This document shows, piece by piece, positions 10,991 through 23,389 of a DNA stretch of 64,000 bases (within the stretch, counting starts at the first letter, position 1; each line of letters starts with the position of its first letter). Below the pieces are notes generated by a model. The model did no database searches and was not told where the DNA came from. It saw only the letters and a program-made list of their open reading frames with translations. This stretch comes from Sipunculus nudus. Taxonomy: Eukaryota; Annelida; Sipuncula; Golfingiida; Sipunculidae. Location: positions 23,928,008 through 23,992,007 of the forward strand of contig CM049313.1 of assembly GCA_026874595.1 (NCBI GenBank). Direction: 5' to 3'. The position numbers were made by a program, and so were the translations under genes.

Positions 10991-12340
10991 TAGCATAAAC
11001 TCGTACACCAAGCAAGTCATTTTTATCGATGGGCAAATTATTATTTAGTAATGTTGGCAGAAAATGGAAACTCAAATGTATTGGTATCATCAGAAGAGAA
11101 CATGGAATTGAAATTAAACACCACTTAAACCAAATAGTGGGGAAATGCCCCTCATGTAATAACTGTGGTGTCACTTGCATTTGGGGACTCGTACGTCATA
11201 AGGACACTAACACAGAACCTTTATTTCGACTCGAAAATGTGGAATGCAGAGTTGGTGACAAAACGGGACAATTGCCTCAGATCGATTCCAGATATAAAAT
11301 GTATTGATTGTGTGTATATTAACAGTAAATACCATGCTGTTTACAAAATCATAGAATTCAGTACACATTGAGCAATATTCCCCCATCTGGTTATAAACAT
11401 ACCAGTGTTCAAGTGGTATATAGATCAGCTCGTTTTTTACATGGAAAAACTTCATGCAGAGGATATGTATTTCAGTATTACCATCCAAGTGAGTCAACAG
11501 CTAGAGAGCCTTATTAAACAAGGATATATAAACATCCGGATTGCATGCAATATCAGGATCTCATGCAAAATGTTTTGAATCGTGAAACAGGAAGACAATG
11601 CTCGCAAGCCAGTCCTGCCGGTATTGTGGATGAGGTTTGTCGCTCAAACGCCTTATTTTTCTTTGGGATCATGTTGTAATGGCTGCCATTTAAATGAAAA
11701 GGTTGTCTGTATGCACATTTCAAAGGGACAATATATCTTACGGCAAGAAAGGCTAATATGACACATATGGGAGCCAATCGTAACAAAAAAGATAGCTGAC
11801 AAAAGAAACAATAAAATCAGATAGTTGAATAAAATGGTGTATAAATTGTTTTCCCTATATAATTGGTTATACTTAAATGATTAAACAGCATATAATGGTT
11901 AAGTTTCAAACGCTTTCGATAAACAAGGAATACAATGGAAGACTTATATCCTCGATTATATTTAATTTTTTATGAACATAATTACTTCTGCTCTGTTTCT
12001 CTTCCTGTTGACGAAACTATTCCATTGCAAGTTCTTGAAGTTGTGTGGACAGCTCTATCTTTCACGTTTACGATTTATTTTTAACGCCTTTGTTGCCAAA
12101 GCAGGCTTCGCAACTTTGAGATTATGTTAAGGTATAACTTGGACTTATTCTCCCAATATATTCATGTTGAATAGACATATTTCGTTGCATCCCATTTCAG
12201 GCGTTTTTAGGTTTAAATTATATAAAGTATACAGGACATATTTAGTTAACTAATGGCCTTGAAGACCCCGTGTATTCGAAACTCGGTTGTGAATAATATA
12301 GTGAGCAGATCTGGAACGCAGCCATCCAAGGAAACTCAAG
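10991..12340. other. No gene recognised
   Basis: Several overlapping frames of 65-95 codons on both strands, none with a recognisable domain, codon pattern or splice context. One plus-strand frame (11029-11307) contains CPSCNNCGVTC, but not in any finger spacing I know. Confidence 0.3.
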
Positions 12341-12346
12341 TGTTAG

Positions 12347-12507
12347 AAAACATAAGTTTTAAATAATCTTAGTTTCGACATTCGGTGTAAAAAAATATCA
12401 CCAGCATGAATTTCGTTCAGATGAATCATAAGTTTTAAACAAGACTTAATTTCGACATTCGGTACAAAAAAAATATCACGAGCATGAATTTTGTTCAGCT
12501 CAATCAT
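12347..12507. repeat. Two-copy tandem repeat of about 81 bp
   Basis: Two adjacent copies share TTTCGACATTCGGT, an A-run with ATATCAC, and AGCATGAATTT-GTTCAG. Each copy begins with CATAAGTTTTAAA or close to it. Noncoding. Confidence 0.65.
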
Positions 12508-12544
12508 TAGTTTAAACTTTCGGTTTATATAGCAAACCAGGTAA

Positions 12545-12678
12545 GTGCGTGATACATAAGAGGTTACCGGGTGAGTCTGGTGTGGGCGCATTCACAGATC
12601 AAGCGAGTTCGCGCACAAGCCTGAGCTGTGTATTGCCCACACCAGACGAATTCCTGTATCCTCTTATGTATCACGCAC
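12545..12678. repeat. 134-bp near-perfect hairpin (MITE or hairpin-RNA candidate)
   Basis: The outer stem GTGCGTGATACATAAGAGG (12545-12563) pairs exactly with 12660-12678. An inner stem GTCTGGTGTGGGC (12575-12587) pairs exactly with 12635-12647. They are separated by internal loops of 11 and 12 nt, and the apical loop is about 47 nt. Arms this exact imply recent origin or selection. Confidence 0.8.
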
Positions 12679-13281
12679 AAATATATTTGACGTTTGATAT
12701 TTATCACCCCACTAGCTGCACGAATGTGTTTTTATTTTAGTCCAAATAATAAAAAGGGCCTTTTTTAACAGTAAATTTTTTACTATGGAATTTCATTGAT
12801 ACCCGCGACATGTGTAAGAAGACTTGTATTTCTACACCCACGTGCATATTCTTTCACCGAACTAAAGTGATCGATGTAAACCACAACTAAGGAAATTCAA
12901 TCGTCAACCCTCTTTCACTCTTAATATAACATGCAGCTAATTATCAGTTTCAAAATTTAGGGATGTAATAATCACTCACTAGCTACATACATATGTAAAA
13001 TTTCAAATAAAAAGAGTAACTATATTTCTTCGAAGTAAATATTTTATATGGAATTTTACTTATGCCCGACGCCCACGTTGGGATTCTTACACAAACAATG
13101 ATCCAATTAAACCATGAGAAAAAATTAATTTTGTAACCTTTTGTAAGTCCTAAGCCTGTCCCGAGGTACTCCTATACATGTATGATGCTGGGCGAAACAG
13201 GTGAGGTTTAAATTAATGCGAAAGGCGCTCAGCTTAGGCTGTTTAAAACAGTGAAAACGGTGCCAACATCAACAGACATGC
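12679..13281. other. No gene recognised
   Basis: AT-rich sequence with no motif found. Confidence 0.35.
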
Positions 13282-14144
13282 ATGAACACAATTGCAAGAT
13301 GCCAAGTAAAGCCTCGATCACAACCGGCCGTACGTGCGTCCAAATTTTGTGCAGAATCTCACGTGCCACGCAAGTCTGTCTTGCGAAATTTCGAGATCGT
13401 AGACAGGGACTATTATGACCGAGAGAGCTGGAGATTTGTAGACTTACTGTGTGATAACAGGATTGTCATTCCAGAATACTGTACCTTAATCAGACTGGCC
13501 TGTACTAGTTGGCAGGATCCTTGCATGTCTCAAATATTTGTTCTTAGTGCTGCACTGTATCGGCCTACAGTAGACTTGTGTCCGGGCGAGGTGAGAGGAA
13601 ATCCAAGCCTGTCAACATAACTATTATGTGGACAAATGTGGAGCACACAAAACTTGACAGTGGATTTAGTCTTAAACCAATTTGTACCACTGTACAAGAA
13701 AAATGATGAACTAATTGTTGTTATCTACTCAGTGATAGCAACTCTGAAGGTGACCAATGAAACCCTAGACCATGTGAGACTGAATCAAACTATGGTGGTG
13801 AAACAAATGCTCCCCATCACGAGTGTATCAATTCAAAATCAGGAATGACCCTGTCAGATGAAACTGATGTTTCTGTAGATGAACATAATCATGAGTCCAT
13901 TATTTTGAACGGGAGCCCTGTTTTTGGAATCAGTGCAACCCAATCAAAGGTGAACAGAACAGTAGATTCTGGTACCTGTCTGTCAGATTCATCTGTCGGT
14001 GATGGAGAAACTCTTCAGGAGTCCATCAAACCGTTACGAGAAAACAAGCGGTCCACTGATCGGAGTATCATGAAACCATTCGATATTAAAGGTAGGCCTA
14101 AATCTGATATAAATTGGAAAACAGTTACATTTACAGCAAAGTAA
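13282..14144 (+). pseudogene. Unidentified broken coding region, possibly retroelement-derived
   Basis: Three consecutive open segments: 13282-13620 and 13636-13848 in one frame, separated by a stop at 13618-13620, then a shifted frame that opens near 13760 and runs to 14144. The middle contains VDLVLNQFVPLYKKNDELIV and VIYSVIATLKV. These faintly resemble the V-VLN-P-LYK-V-A pattern found after the protease in some retroelement polyproteins. The last part is rich in Ser, Asp and Glu and ends in basic residues. No catalytic motif was identified. A host exon cluster is the alternative. Confidence 0.25.
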
Positions 14145-15247
14145 TTCTCCCATGTTCCAAAGTGGAATTTCAGATTGCGATGACGATGATGACTTTGTCA
14201 CCCCATACCTCAGCCTCTGACCTTCAAGAGCTGCCGACAATTCTACAATCAAAAGCTGTAAGTTGCTTGTCAGACAGACATTTGGACCATGATGAAGTTT
14301 ATGCTTGATTTTTTTTAAATATAAGGACCCTTGAAAATGTTCCAAACGGTCCAAAGAATAATCTCGCATTCCTTATAGACAGCAGTCTAAATGTTAAAAC
14401 GGTTTATCAGATAAACGATCACAGTATCATGACGATTGTGGTATTTGGAAAATATTAAAAAAGTCAACATACACAAAAACATAGTGTTTCTGATTAACCA
14501 CAGTAATGAAATAGTTGTTAATAAAAAATTGAAGATTTGGTTACCTAATTAGTCAGAACCTGAAGAGGGTATTCCAACCTTTGGAACCACAACACTCTCG
14601 GAACCAGATCCTTATCATGCACAAGTGTGCTAGCGTCCTAAAATTTAAGATAACAATAGCGTGTAAAATGGATAAGTAAAGCCCCTGCCCTTTTCCCCTG
14701 TACAAACATTTCAGGCTGCCCTGTACGAGTATATAGGGAATTCTAAACTCTAATCCCGTCGGTCCCCCCGCTGTCACCCAGAAGTAATGGATGAAATTAG
14801 GCATTAGGTTTAGAGTGCGAGGCTCTAGATAGTGTACTCACAAATGCCAAGTGAAAACGAGGAAACAGGGAGGCCATTAGATAGGAAACAAGTTACAAGA
14901 ACAAAAAAATATAGGGAAACTCGAAAAGAAACTAGTGTTTGTTAAGTAAATAATTTAACAGATAACGGTTAGTCAAATAATTTTACAGATAACGTTATAA
15001 GTATTGAAAAGCAAGCCTATAGCCATCCATTTGTAAAAAATCTCAGCCACAACACTGCTTCAGGTGTCAGAGTAACTGTTTACGAAAGATCAGATGCTAG
15101 ATATACAGAGGTTTTGCATTAAATGCCATCAGGTGTTAGGGCTTGACGAAATCTTTAATCTGGGTGATGTACATGTCATCTGTGGAGTTTTTAAACATAT
15201 TGCATTTCTCCATAGTTCATCATCATTCGTTCCATACGCTCATTTTC
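14145..15247. other. No gene recognised
   Basis: No domain, repeat or RNA gene noticed. A conserved-looking block at about 14690-14800 on the minus strand has a TATA-like CTATATACTC but no other support for a promoter. Confidence 0.3.
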
Positions 15248-17200
15248 AGCTCAGCTGACTGTAAGTCATCTGAGCTATAGCGATCACTCTTTGTCCGGCG
15301 TCCGTCGGGCTATCCGGCCGTCTGTCCGTTAACAAGGCACAAATCGTAACCACTGGACCTGAAATCTTCTAACTTTACATTCAGAGAGGTCCATGAAAAA
15401 TCTCCTTGAAAACCTGGAATTGGTCTCTGTTACCCGTATTCTTTAAGCTATGGGGCTCGGAAGTACCCCCCGGAATAATGAAAATTTGATACAAAAGCTC
15501 AAGTATCTGAACAACTAATACATTGATCACCATGATTCTTAGTTTGGATATTGTTCATGGAGTGTTTCTTCAGTTTCTGCGGACTGGTGGCGCCACCTGA
15601 ATTTTTTTGATTTTTTTTCTCTATTTTTGGGACCTCAAAAGATGCCGTCATCTGTTAACAGGGCACAAATTGTACCCGCTGGACCTGGAATCTTTTCATT
15701 TTACATCCAGAGAGGTCCATGAAAAGTCTTCTTAGAAACCTGGAATTAGGTCTCTGTTACCCATATTCTTCGAGCTATTGGGCTCCGAATTACCCCCAAG
15801 AATAATGAAAAATTTGATACAAAAGCTCAAGTATCTGAAAAACTAATGCATTGATCTCCATGATTCTTTGCATGGATATTAATCATGGACCGTTTTATCA
15901 GTTTCTGCAGACTGGTGGCGCCACCTGTACTTTTTCGATTTTTTAACGATTTTTTTTCTCTTTTTTGAGACCTTTAAGATTCCGTCATATGTTATCAGGG
16001 CACAAATCGTAAACGCTGGACCTGGAATCTTTTCACTTTACATCCAGAGAGGTCCATGAAAAGTCTTCTTGCAAACCTGGAATTAGGTCTCTGTTTCTCA
16101 TATTCTTCCACCTATGGGGCTCCGAGAATAATGAAAAATTTGATACAAAAGCTCAAGTATATGAACAACAAATGTATTGATCACCATGATTTTTGCATGA
16201 ATATTAATCATGGAGTGTTTTATCAGTTTCTGCAGACTGGTGGTGCCACCTGTACTTTTTCGATTTTTTAACGATTCTTTTCTCTATTTTTAGACCTGAA
16301 AAGATGCCGACATCCGTTAACAGGGCACAAATCGTAAACACTTGACATGGAATCTATAGACTTTACATCCAGATAGGTCCATGAAAAGTCTCCTTGGAAA
16401 CCTGGAATTAGGTCTCTGGTACCCCTATGTTCCAGCTATGGGGCTCCGAGGTACCCCCCCCCCCCCCCCAGAATAATGAAAAATTTGATACTCCTAGAAT
16501 AATGAAAAATTTGATACAAATGCTCAAGTATATGATAAACTAATGCATTGATCAACATGATTCTTTGCATGGATATTCATCATGGAGTTTTTCATCAGTT
16601 TCTGCAAACTGGTGGTGCCACCTGTATTTTTTTTCGATTTTTTACTATTTTTTTATCTATTTTTGAGACCTTAAAAGATGTGGTCATCTGTTAACAGGGC
16701 TCAAATCGTAACAATTAGACATAGAATCTTCTCACTTTACATCCAGAAAGGTACATGAAAAGTCTCCATGGAAACCTGAAACTAGGTCTTTGTTACTCTG
16801 AGCTATTGGGCATTTAAACACCCCGATCATGATTAAAAATTTGATACCAATTAAAGCAGGGCACAAATCATAAACATGGACCTGGAATCTTCTAACCTAA
16901 AATCCAGGGAGGTCTATGAAAATCTCCTTGGAAACGTGTATTTAGGTCTCTGTTACCCATATTTATTGAGCTATGGGGCTTATAAATATAAGCACCCCTC
17001 AGAATAATTGAAAATTTGATACCAAAGTAGGGCACAAATCATAACCTTTGGGCCCAGAATCTTATAACTTGACATCCTGAGAGTTCCTCAAAAGTTCTCC
17101 CAAGAAACCTGAAATTAGGTCGCAGTGAACTATATTCTCAAAGTTTTGGGGTATGTTTAAGCACCCTAGAAATAATGCAAAAACACACAAACTGCCAGAT
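15248..17200 (+). repeat. Stem-loop repeat family A with internal units of about 330 bp
   Basis: It opens with a hairpin (15248-15276): AGCTCAG, TGACT, a 3-nt loop, AGTCA, CTGAGCT. Units then start at GTTAACAGGGCACAAATC-like sequence near 15328, 15654, 15991, 16314 and 16690, with shorter decayed units near 16856 and 17028. Each unit carries GACCTGGAATCTT, AGGTCCATGAAAA, a GGGGCTC-CC block and GGTGGCGCCACC or a one-base variant. Related copies are at 35650 and 52350. The design recalls non-autonomous Helitron/Helentron-like elements with central tandem repeats. Noncoding. Confidence 0.75.
16454..16469. repeat. Poly-C tract
   Basis: Sixteen C in a row, in the position where other family A units carry a shorter run such as GTACCCCCC. 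Confidence 0.9.
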
Positions 17201-18110
17201 TCCTAATGAAAGGCCGGTTGGTTTGTCATCAAATTTGTTGTGCTTATGGGTCTTGGTGAACATAAGCTAATATGCATGAACAAAGATGCCACCTACATTA
17301 CTTTAATTAGTTGTCTGTGCAAGGACACATTGTCAACATGTCAGTCGGTTGAGCGTCATGACCCACTGGTCACTTGTTTTCTCAGCTCTCTGCCGATCTT
17401 TGCTAAAATTCACCTTTGGAAGACCTGGAATTAATAATTTGGACAGTCAATGAACCTGCCTAACGGAAAGCCATTGCCCATGCATTTCCAAAGGCAACAC
17501 ATTCTTTTTGCGAGGCACATGGCCAGGAGTTATGCAATATTAATATAAGTTATGCCGTACAAGTTATACTTAAAATATATAATAAAATTATTAAGGGCTC
17601 TTCACAGCTCAATTTTTCTTGCGGTTCGGGGGGGGGGGGGGGGGGTGTTAGCTGCTGCCTACCATATTACTACTACAATATGACAGGCCACTATAAAAGT
17701 TTTATGCATTCTGTCTGAAAGGTTAACTAATGCCCCTACATAGAGCTCATGAGGTAAAAAGTTCCATTTGCATGATCATTTTTAGTTGGTAACTGGCCTA
17801 CCCTGACGTCGCGCATCAGCCTTGGTCTTGGGTTAGTCCATACGGAAAGTTACAATAGACTGTGGCCATAAAAACTGTAAAATATGGCACCTTAAATAGC
17901 CAAATTTGGGTAAATCAATTTTTTCAGCTGTCGCTCTGTACGGACGTTCAAAATACTGAATTCAATCAGGCTGCTCAAAAGTTGAAGAGAAGTTAGTGAA
18001 CTTTTTTATTCATTAAATAAAATAAAAACAATATATGTAAAGTTATAGTAATGATCTTAAACTTTGTTTAAAAAAATTAATAACAATAATTAAAGACTAA
18101 CGATAGTAAT
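17201..18110. other. No gene recognised; poly-G tract at 17628-17645
   Basis: No coding motif. A run of 18 G at 17628-17645 is the only structure noticed. Confidence 0.35.
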
Positions 18111-18111
18111 T

Positions 18112-18420
18112 AAAGTGTATGGTCCGTCCGTTAACTTTTAGTGTCGCCGCGATAACTTACCGGGGCTTTGAGGGATTTTCACGAAACTCGCCATAACTAC
18201 TTACCAATCTCGCCCGAGTTCGATCAAGGGCAACATCCGCACATATTTGATAAGGTCACGGGTCACTAGGCTACTTTGTGGTGTCGCCGCGAGAACTTAC
18301 AAAAATAAAAAGGATTTTGATAAAACTCGTCAGAAATGTATAAATTATCTCGCTTAAGTTCGAATTAAAGCAAAATCTATGCATATTAAATGAGGTCAGA
18401 GGTGAACGCACTTTGGAGGC
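18112..18420 (+). repeat. Dispersed repeat starting GTCCGTCCGTTAACTTTTAG
   Basis: Two decayed internal units each contain GTCGCCGCGA-AACTTAC, an AAACTCG block and AATTTCG/TCTCGCC-AGTTCGA. A related copy lies at about 37575-37760, starting with the same GTCCGTCCGTTAACTTTTAG. Noncoding. Confidence 0.6.
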
Positions 18421-18840
18421 ACTTTGTTGGCTTACCAAACATTCTTTCATTCAGACGTTATTTTGACAGAGTTGTACAACGTTTGTGTATCGTTTAAAGT
18501 ATCAAAAAAGGTTAAAGAGGCTGTTATTATATATTAGGAAGTGGCTAAACTGCCGGCTGTATTTACTGCAGGCAGTTTATAGCAACTTCCTATTAATACT
18601 ATGACCTACATATTAATAATTTTCAAAACTACATAAATATTTTAAACAAATTTTTTATATTTATTATATTATACTGGTTTATGTTCAGGTAGATGTTCAC
18701 GTTTTCCAGTTCTAACTCAAACTGGGAAATTCCAAATTCTCTGCATGGGCCTAGACCTCACAATATAGTGTTTTCCGCAGAATGGGTACAACTTATGATC
18801 TGTTTCGAGAATTTTCCATTTGTTCCCATTATCAGCTAGT
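18421..18840. other. No gene recognised
   Basis: AT-rich. The sequence CTAAACTGCCGGCTGTATTT near 18546 and GCAGGCAGTTTATAGCAACT near 18570 are partly inverse, forming a weak hairpin. Confidence 0.35.
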
Positions 18841-19900
18841 CAGGTTTTTAGCGAACCTGTGAGCTCATGTGGCGTCGCCCGTCGTCTGCACGTTAACCCA
18901 TACTTTCTCAAAATCGACAGGGGAGGTATCATCACCATATTTTATGTAAGAAATCATTAATCTGAAAAAATATCGGAATTTTTTTCCTATCTGCATTTAC
19001 TTAGATTTTATAGTGAAAAGGCGAAAAAAATTTTAAAATCTCCTTCTCCAATACTGTTCATCCAAATTGTTCAATATTTCACAGGAATAATCTCTGAAAC
19101 ACTGTGTCAAATTTGTTCTAATGGTTCCAATTCGGTGAATTTTAGCCGAGTTACAGGAAGCTTCACTTAGTCATTTGGCCAAAAAAGGATACTCAAATTA
19201 CAAGATCAGAAACGTAGGAGCCATCTTCACCAAATTTTATGCAAATGTTGTTCACATGACCTATGAATTTAAGGTATTGGTGGCGCCACCTGCTTCAATC
19301 TTTTCTGTACGGGGGTCATCGGTCATTAGTACATTTACCCATAATTTCTCAGGAATAGCAGGATCTAGCATCCCCAAAATTTATGCATAAATCTGTCACA
19401 TATCAAATGTTGTGGGATTGAGCGTTTGTGGCGCCACCTGCGTTAACTTAAATTTAATGGAGAAAAAGCTGAAAAAAGAATTTGAAAATCTTCTTCTCCA
19501 AAATCATTCGGCCAAATGGTTCAATATTTCACAGAAATGATCCCAGAGGTAAGCTCTCTCAAGTTTGCTCAATGGTTTGGGTTTGATGAATTTTGGTGAG
19601 TTACAGGAATTAGAACTAGGTCGTTCGGCCAAATAAGCATACTGACATAACAATCTCAGAATCGTCAGGAGCTAGCATCAACAAGTTTATTGCAAATGTT
19701 GGTCACATGACTCATAATTGAAATTGCAGTTTTTTGTGGCGCCACCTACACTAACCTGTTTTATTTATTTACAGACAAAAAAAACCTCACAATTCAAGCC
19801 GCTTTTAGTTTAAAGATGATTTATGATGAAACTGTCATGCTGAATCATTAAATTTTTCACAAGAATTATCTTAGGGTAAGATTCTTTCAGTTTTTAAGAA
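18841..19900 (+). repeat. Stem-loop repeat family B with internal units
   Basis: It starts with hairpin CAGGTT-TTTAGCG-AACCTG (18841-18859). Repeating blocks include CGGCCAAAT-GTTCAATATTTCACA, a GAATTTTGG/AGC-GAGTTACAGGAA block and TTTATGCAAATGTTGTTCAC, and they end in the palindrome core GTGGCGCCAC at 19280, 19438 and 19736. The units are more diverged than in family A. Noncoding. Confidence 0.65.
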
Positions 19901-21055
19901 TAGATTTAATTTTTTTGGGTCATATAAAGCTGCATGACATTGGTCTAATGGCTATTAATCAGTAGGCCTATTTCGAACTGAGGACTGCACTAGTCTACTT
20001 GGGCAGAACTTTTGATGCCTTTGTTCAAGTTTACTTAAATGATATTTAGGCAGAATTATTGGAGCTTCAACAATGAAAGGACTACATCTTTTATTATTCT
20101 CAACATTTTGACAAAACAATCTTATGGATATGTCAGCTTGCAAAAAATAGCATTGTAGCCAAAGTCTTTCAGTATGTGTAAACATTTACCAACAGGGCAG
20201 GATTGTGTCTGTATCTATAAACAGCTTGGCAGACTGCCAACTATGTCAGATTTGGCAACAGGCAAAAGGTCAGTCTGGATCTATTTATAGCTTTGGCAGA
20301 CTGCCAAACGTGTCAGACTATGCAACAGGTAATAAGTTCATTCAATGCAGCCAGGTACAGGTCAAGTTAAAGGTCAAAACAAATTAAACAAACCAATGTC
20401 TCTTTTCCAATGTCTCTTTTGGAAGTATTAGTATTTAGCCTGTTGGTGATTGATCAAATTCCACCTGTTGGCCACAGTAGCTTACACATGACAAATCCTG
20501 CAATTCTAGTGTTATCATCTTGGGACCTTTCCAACTTTAGAGCTCAATGAAGTGATAAAACCGAGGGATGAATTTCCAAATCACATTAAGTGCAAACGTA
20601 GGGATGAAGACCTGACAACAGAAGGTCTGCAATATTAGAATACTTAAGGGTGCCCATTCACCAACCCTTTTTAAAAGGATATATGTGATTTCTGGCTTCC
20701 TCCTTGTATATATTATAGTCTAGCGGCAAACCTCCTAAAAGAGGCTTAGAAATAGGTGTAACCCCAACCGTAGGTATAACAAAACACAACCTACATCTTA
20801 ATAGAGGTAGTCATCTTCTCATTCTGAGGAGTAGTTCGTGGTTGTAATAAATTGTTCTTTGGCATACTTATTGACCCGTTTCCGTGGCAACCTATCAATT
20901 TTTAGGTGATGTTATTATTTTATTTTTTTTGTTAATATCTTGATAAATACTAAAGATAGGCACTTGCAGTTTTCACCATAATGTAGCATTTCATTTACAG
21001 ATTAGGAAAACAGAAATATACTATAACTAGATATTTCTTTGCACCGCAGGCACCC
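19901..21055. other. No gene recognised apart from a short duplication
   Basis: Contains the 67-bp duplication listed separately. Otherwise only short frames without motifs. Confidence 0.35.
20215..20345. repeat. Two-copy 67-bp repeat with NFI-like palindromes
   Basis: Each copy holds the exact palindrome TTGGCAGACTGCCAA (20226-20240 and 20293-20307), followed by TGTCAGA and GCAACAGG. The palindrome fits the NFI consensus TTGGC-N5-GCCAA. Whether any protein binds it is unknown. Confidence 0.6.
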
Positions 21056-21059
21056 AGAC

Positions 21060-22700
21060 AATTAACAGACAATTAACCCCCCCCCCTCCCCCAGTCCTTG
21101 ATAAGATGCATATGACCTGTAAGTTTGGACTGTACCAACAATTTTGTTTGAGTTATTGCCGTAATTTCATTTTAACATTATCGCTTCTGTGACCTTGAAA
21201 AAATGTATCAAGGTCATCCATGTTCAAATTTGACCTAGCCGTTGATAAGACGCATCAAACATGTGGGTTTGGTGACTGTACCTCAAATTCTTACAAAGTT
21301 ATTCCGTTTAAACATCATTTTAGCAAGAAAACAACATAAGGTGGCGCCACCTTTCTTCTGCAGAAAACAATGCTATCAAAGATCTTATGTCAGTTTGATT
21401 TTTGGACCAATCCATGCATCCCTCAGTGAGATATTAAAGTTAACATCATTTCAGCGTTATCGCCTCTGTGACCTTGAAAAAAGCATCAAGGTCATCCATG
21501 TTCAAACTTGGCCTAGCGCTTGATAACATGCATCTTAACTGTAGGTTTGGTGACTGTACCACAAATTCTTTTTGAGTTATTGCCCTAATACCATTTTAGC
21601 ATTATAGCTGCTGTGACCTTGAAAAAAATGCATCAAGGTCATCCATGTTCGAACTTGACCCAGCCGTTGATAAGATGCATCAAACCGGTGGGTTTTGTGA
21701 CTGTACCTCAAATTATTACAAAGTTATTGCCCTAATATCATTTTAGCATAATCGCTGCTGTGACCTTAAAAAATGCATCAAGGTCATCCATGTTCGAACC
21801 TGACCTAGCCCTTGATAAGATGCATCTAAACTGTAGGTTTGGTGACTGTACCGCAAATTCTTTTTGAGTTATTGCCCTAATATCATTTTAGCATAATCGC
21901 TGCTGTGACCTTGAAAAAATGCATCAAGGTCATCCATGTTCGAACTTGACCTAGCCGTAGATAACATGCATCAAACCTGTGGGTACGATGTCTGTATCTC
22001 AAATTCTTACAAATTTTTGCGTTAACATCATTTTAACAAAAAACGACACAAGGTGGCGCCACCTGTCTTCTGCAAAAGACAAAGCTGTCCAAGATCACCG
22101 GTCGATTTGATTTTTGGATCATTCCATGTATCCCTTACTGAGATATTAAAGATTGTGTGTGAATTTCACCAAATATGGGAATATTCAAGGTCACTCTCAT
22201 AGGAAAGGTCATGACTCCAATTTAAATAAACATCATCCCATAACCCTTATCTATGTATATGCATAATATAAAAGAAATCTGTCCAATAGTTTTTGACTTA
22301 TATTGTTCACAATACTGTCCAGTGGCAATTTTGGGGGTATTTAAAGGCACGAAAACAAGTAAAGAATGATAGGTGGCGCCACCAGTTTCTGGAAGATGAC
22401 AACCCTATCCATGATCTTTGATCAACTTGATTTTGGGATCAATCCATGAAAGATTTCTTGAGATATTTAAGAATTTGTGTGATTCTCTCCAAAATTGGAC
22501 CTATTCAAGGTCAAGGACACTCTCCTAGTAAAGGTCATGACCTCATTTCAAATAGGTGTCGTCCTCTCGCCCATCTCTATACATATACCAAGTTTGGTAA
22601 AGTTCCATGAAATATTTTTTGAGTTATCGCGCCAACAAGATTTATATGCGGCGGAGGCGGGACCGGCATGAAAACATAGTATCCCCCGACTTTGTCTGGG
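21060..22700 (+). repeat. Stem-loop repeat family C with units of about 146 bp
   Basis: Five units carry TGACCTTGA, 8-11 nt, TCAAGGTCA at 21190-21216, 21469-21494, 21613-21641, 21760-21786 and 21905-21931, with GATAAGATGCATCAAAC and GTGACTGTACC blocks between them. GGTGGCGCCACC occurs at 21340, 22052 and 22372, each followed by CTTCTG-like sequence and a CCATG-ATC block. The 3' end near 22680-22705 is a small hairpin, ATCCC-CGACTTTGTC-GGGAT. Noncoding. Confidence 0.7.
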
Positions 22701-23389
22701 ATTACAAAAATGTGATATCTACATATTGATTATGTTAATTATGTATTATTTTTTATTTTGAAAATGGCTATATATGATATTATATTTTCTGTAGATTTGC
22801 AAATGTATAAAAAAGGAGCCACAAAATATGATCAGATGAAAAGACCAGCTACTGAGGAATAAATTAATATCAGATATGCCAGGGTTTATTAAGTATATTG
22901 TTGAAAAAACAGCCAGAAATAGAAATATGTAAATTTGGCTAAGTCTGTGGAAATAGAAACAGTTACGAAAAAAACACAGTATAAATCGGTGTAATTTGTT
23001 TTCAACTTTTGAAGTTTTACACCACAACAGGGTGTGCTTAAAAAATATATTTATAAACTGTTTTCATTTGTTTGATATAAATTTGATATTTTCAATGTTA
23101 TTCCATTAATAAATAGAGAGTACTGAAAATGTGAGTTAAATGTATTTAAATATTACATTCCTTCTCAATTCATCTGAACCATGCTGATATATTTTGGTAA
23201 CTACCATTTACATATTTTAAAATTAATAAATTTATTACTTTCAGCTATGTTTGGTAATTTGGACTATACGGATTTTGAATATTTTTTGCTTTATTGTTTG
23301 TTTTTAAAATATATATAAATAATAATATATACCTCATGCTACATTAAAATATTACAGGTACGTATGATATCATTATTATTTATAATGAT
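22701..23389. other. No gene recognised
   Basis: AT-rich. A minus-strand frame (22746-23027) is hydrophobic through base composition and has no recognisable family. Confidence 0.35.

Noticed and set aside
15248-22700. CRISPR-like array
   Set aside because: Units are 146-340 bp, diverged and without short identical repeats and unique spacers; the DNA is eukaryotic.
22746-23027. Membrane protein frame (hydrophobic, 93 codons)
   Set aside because: Hydrophobicity follows from T-rich sequence; no homology or splice context.
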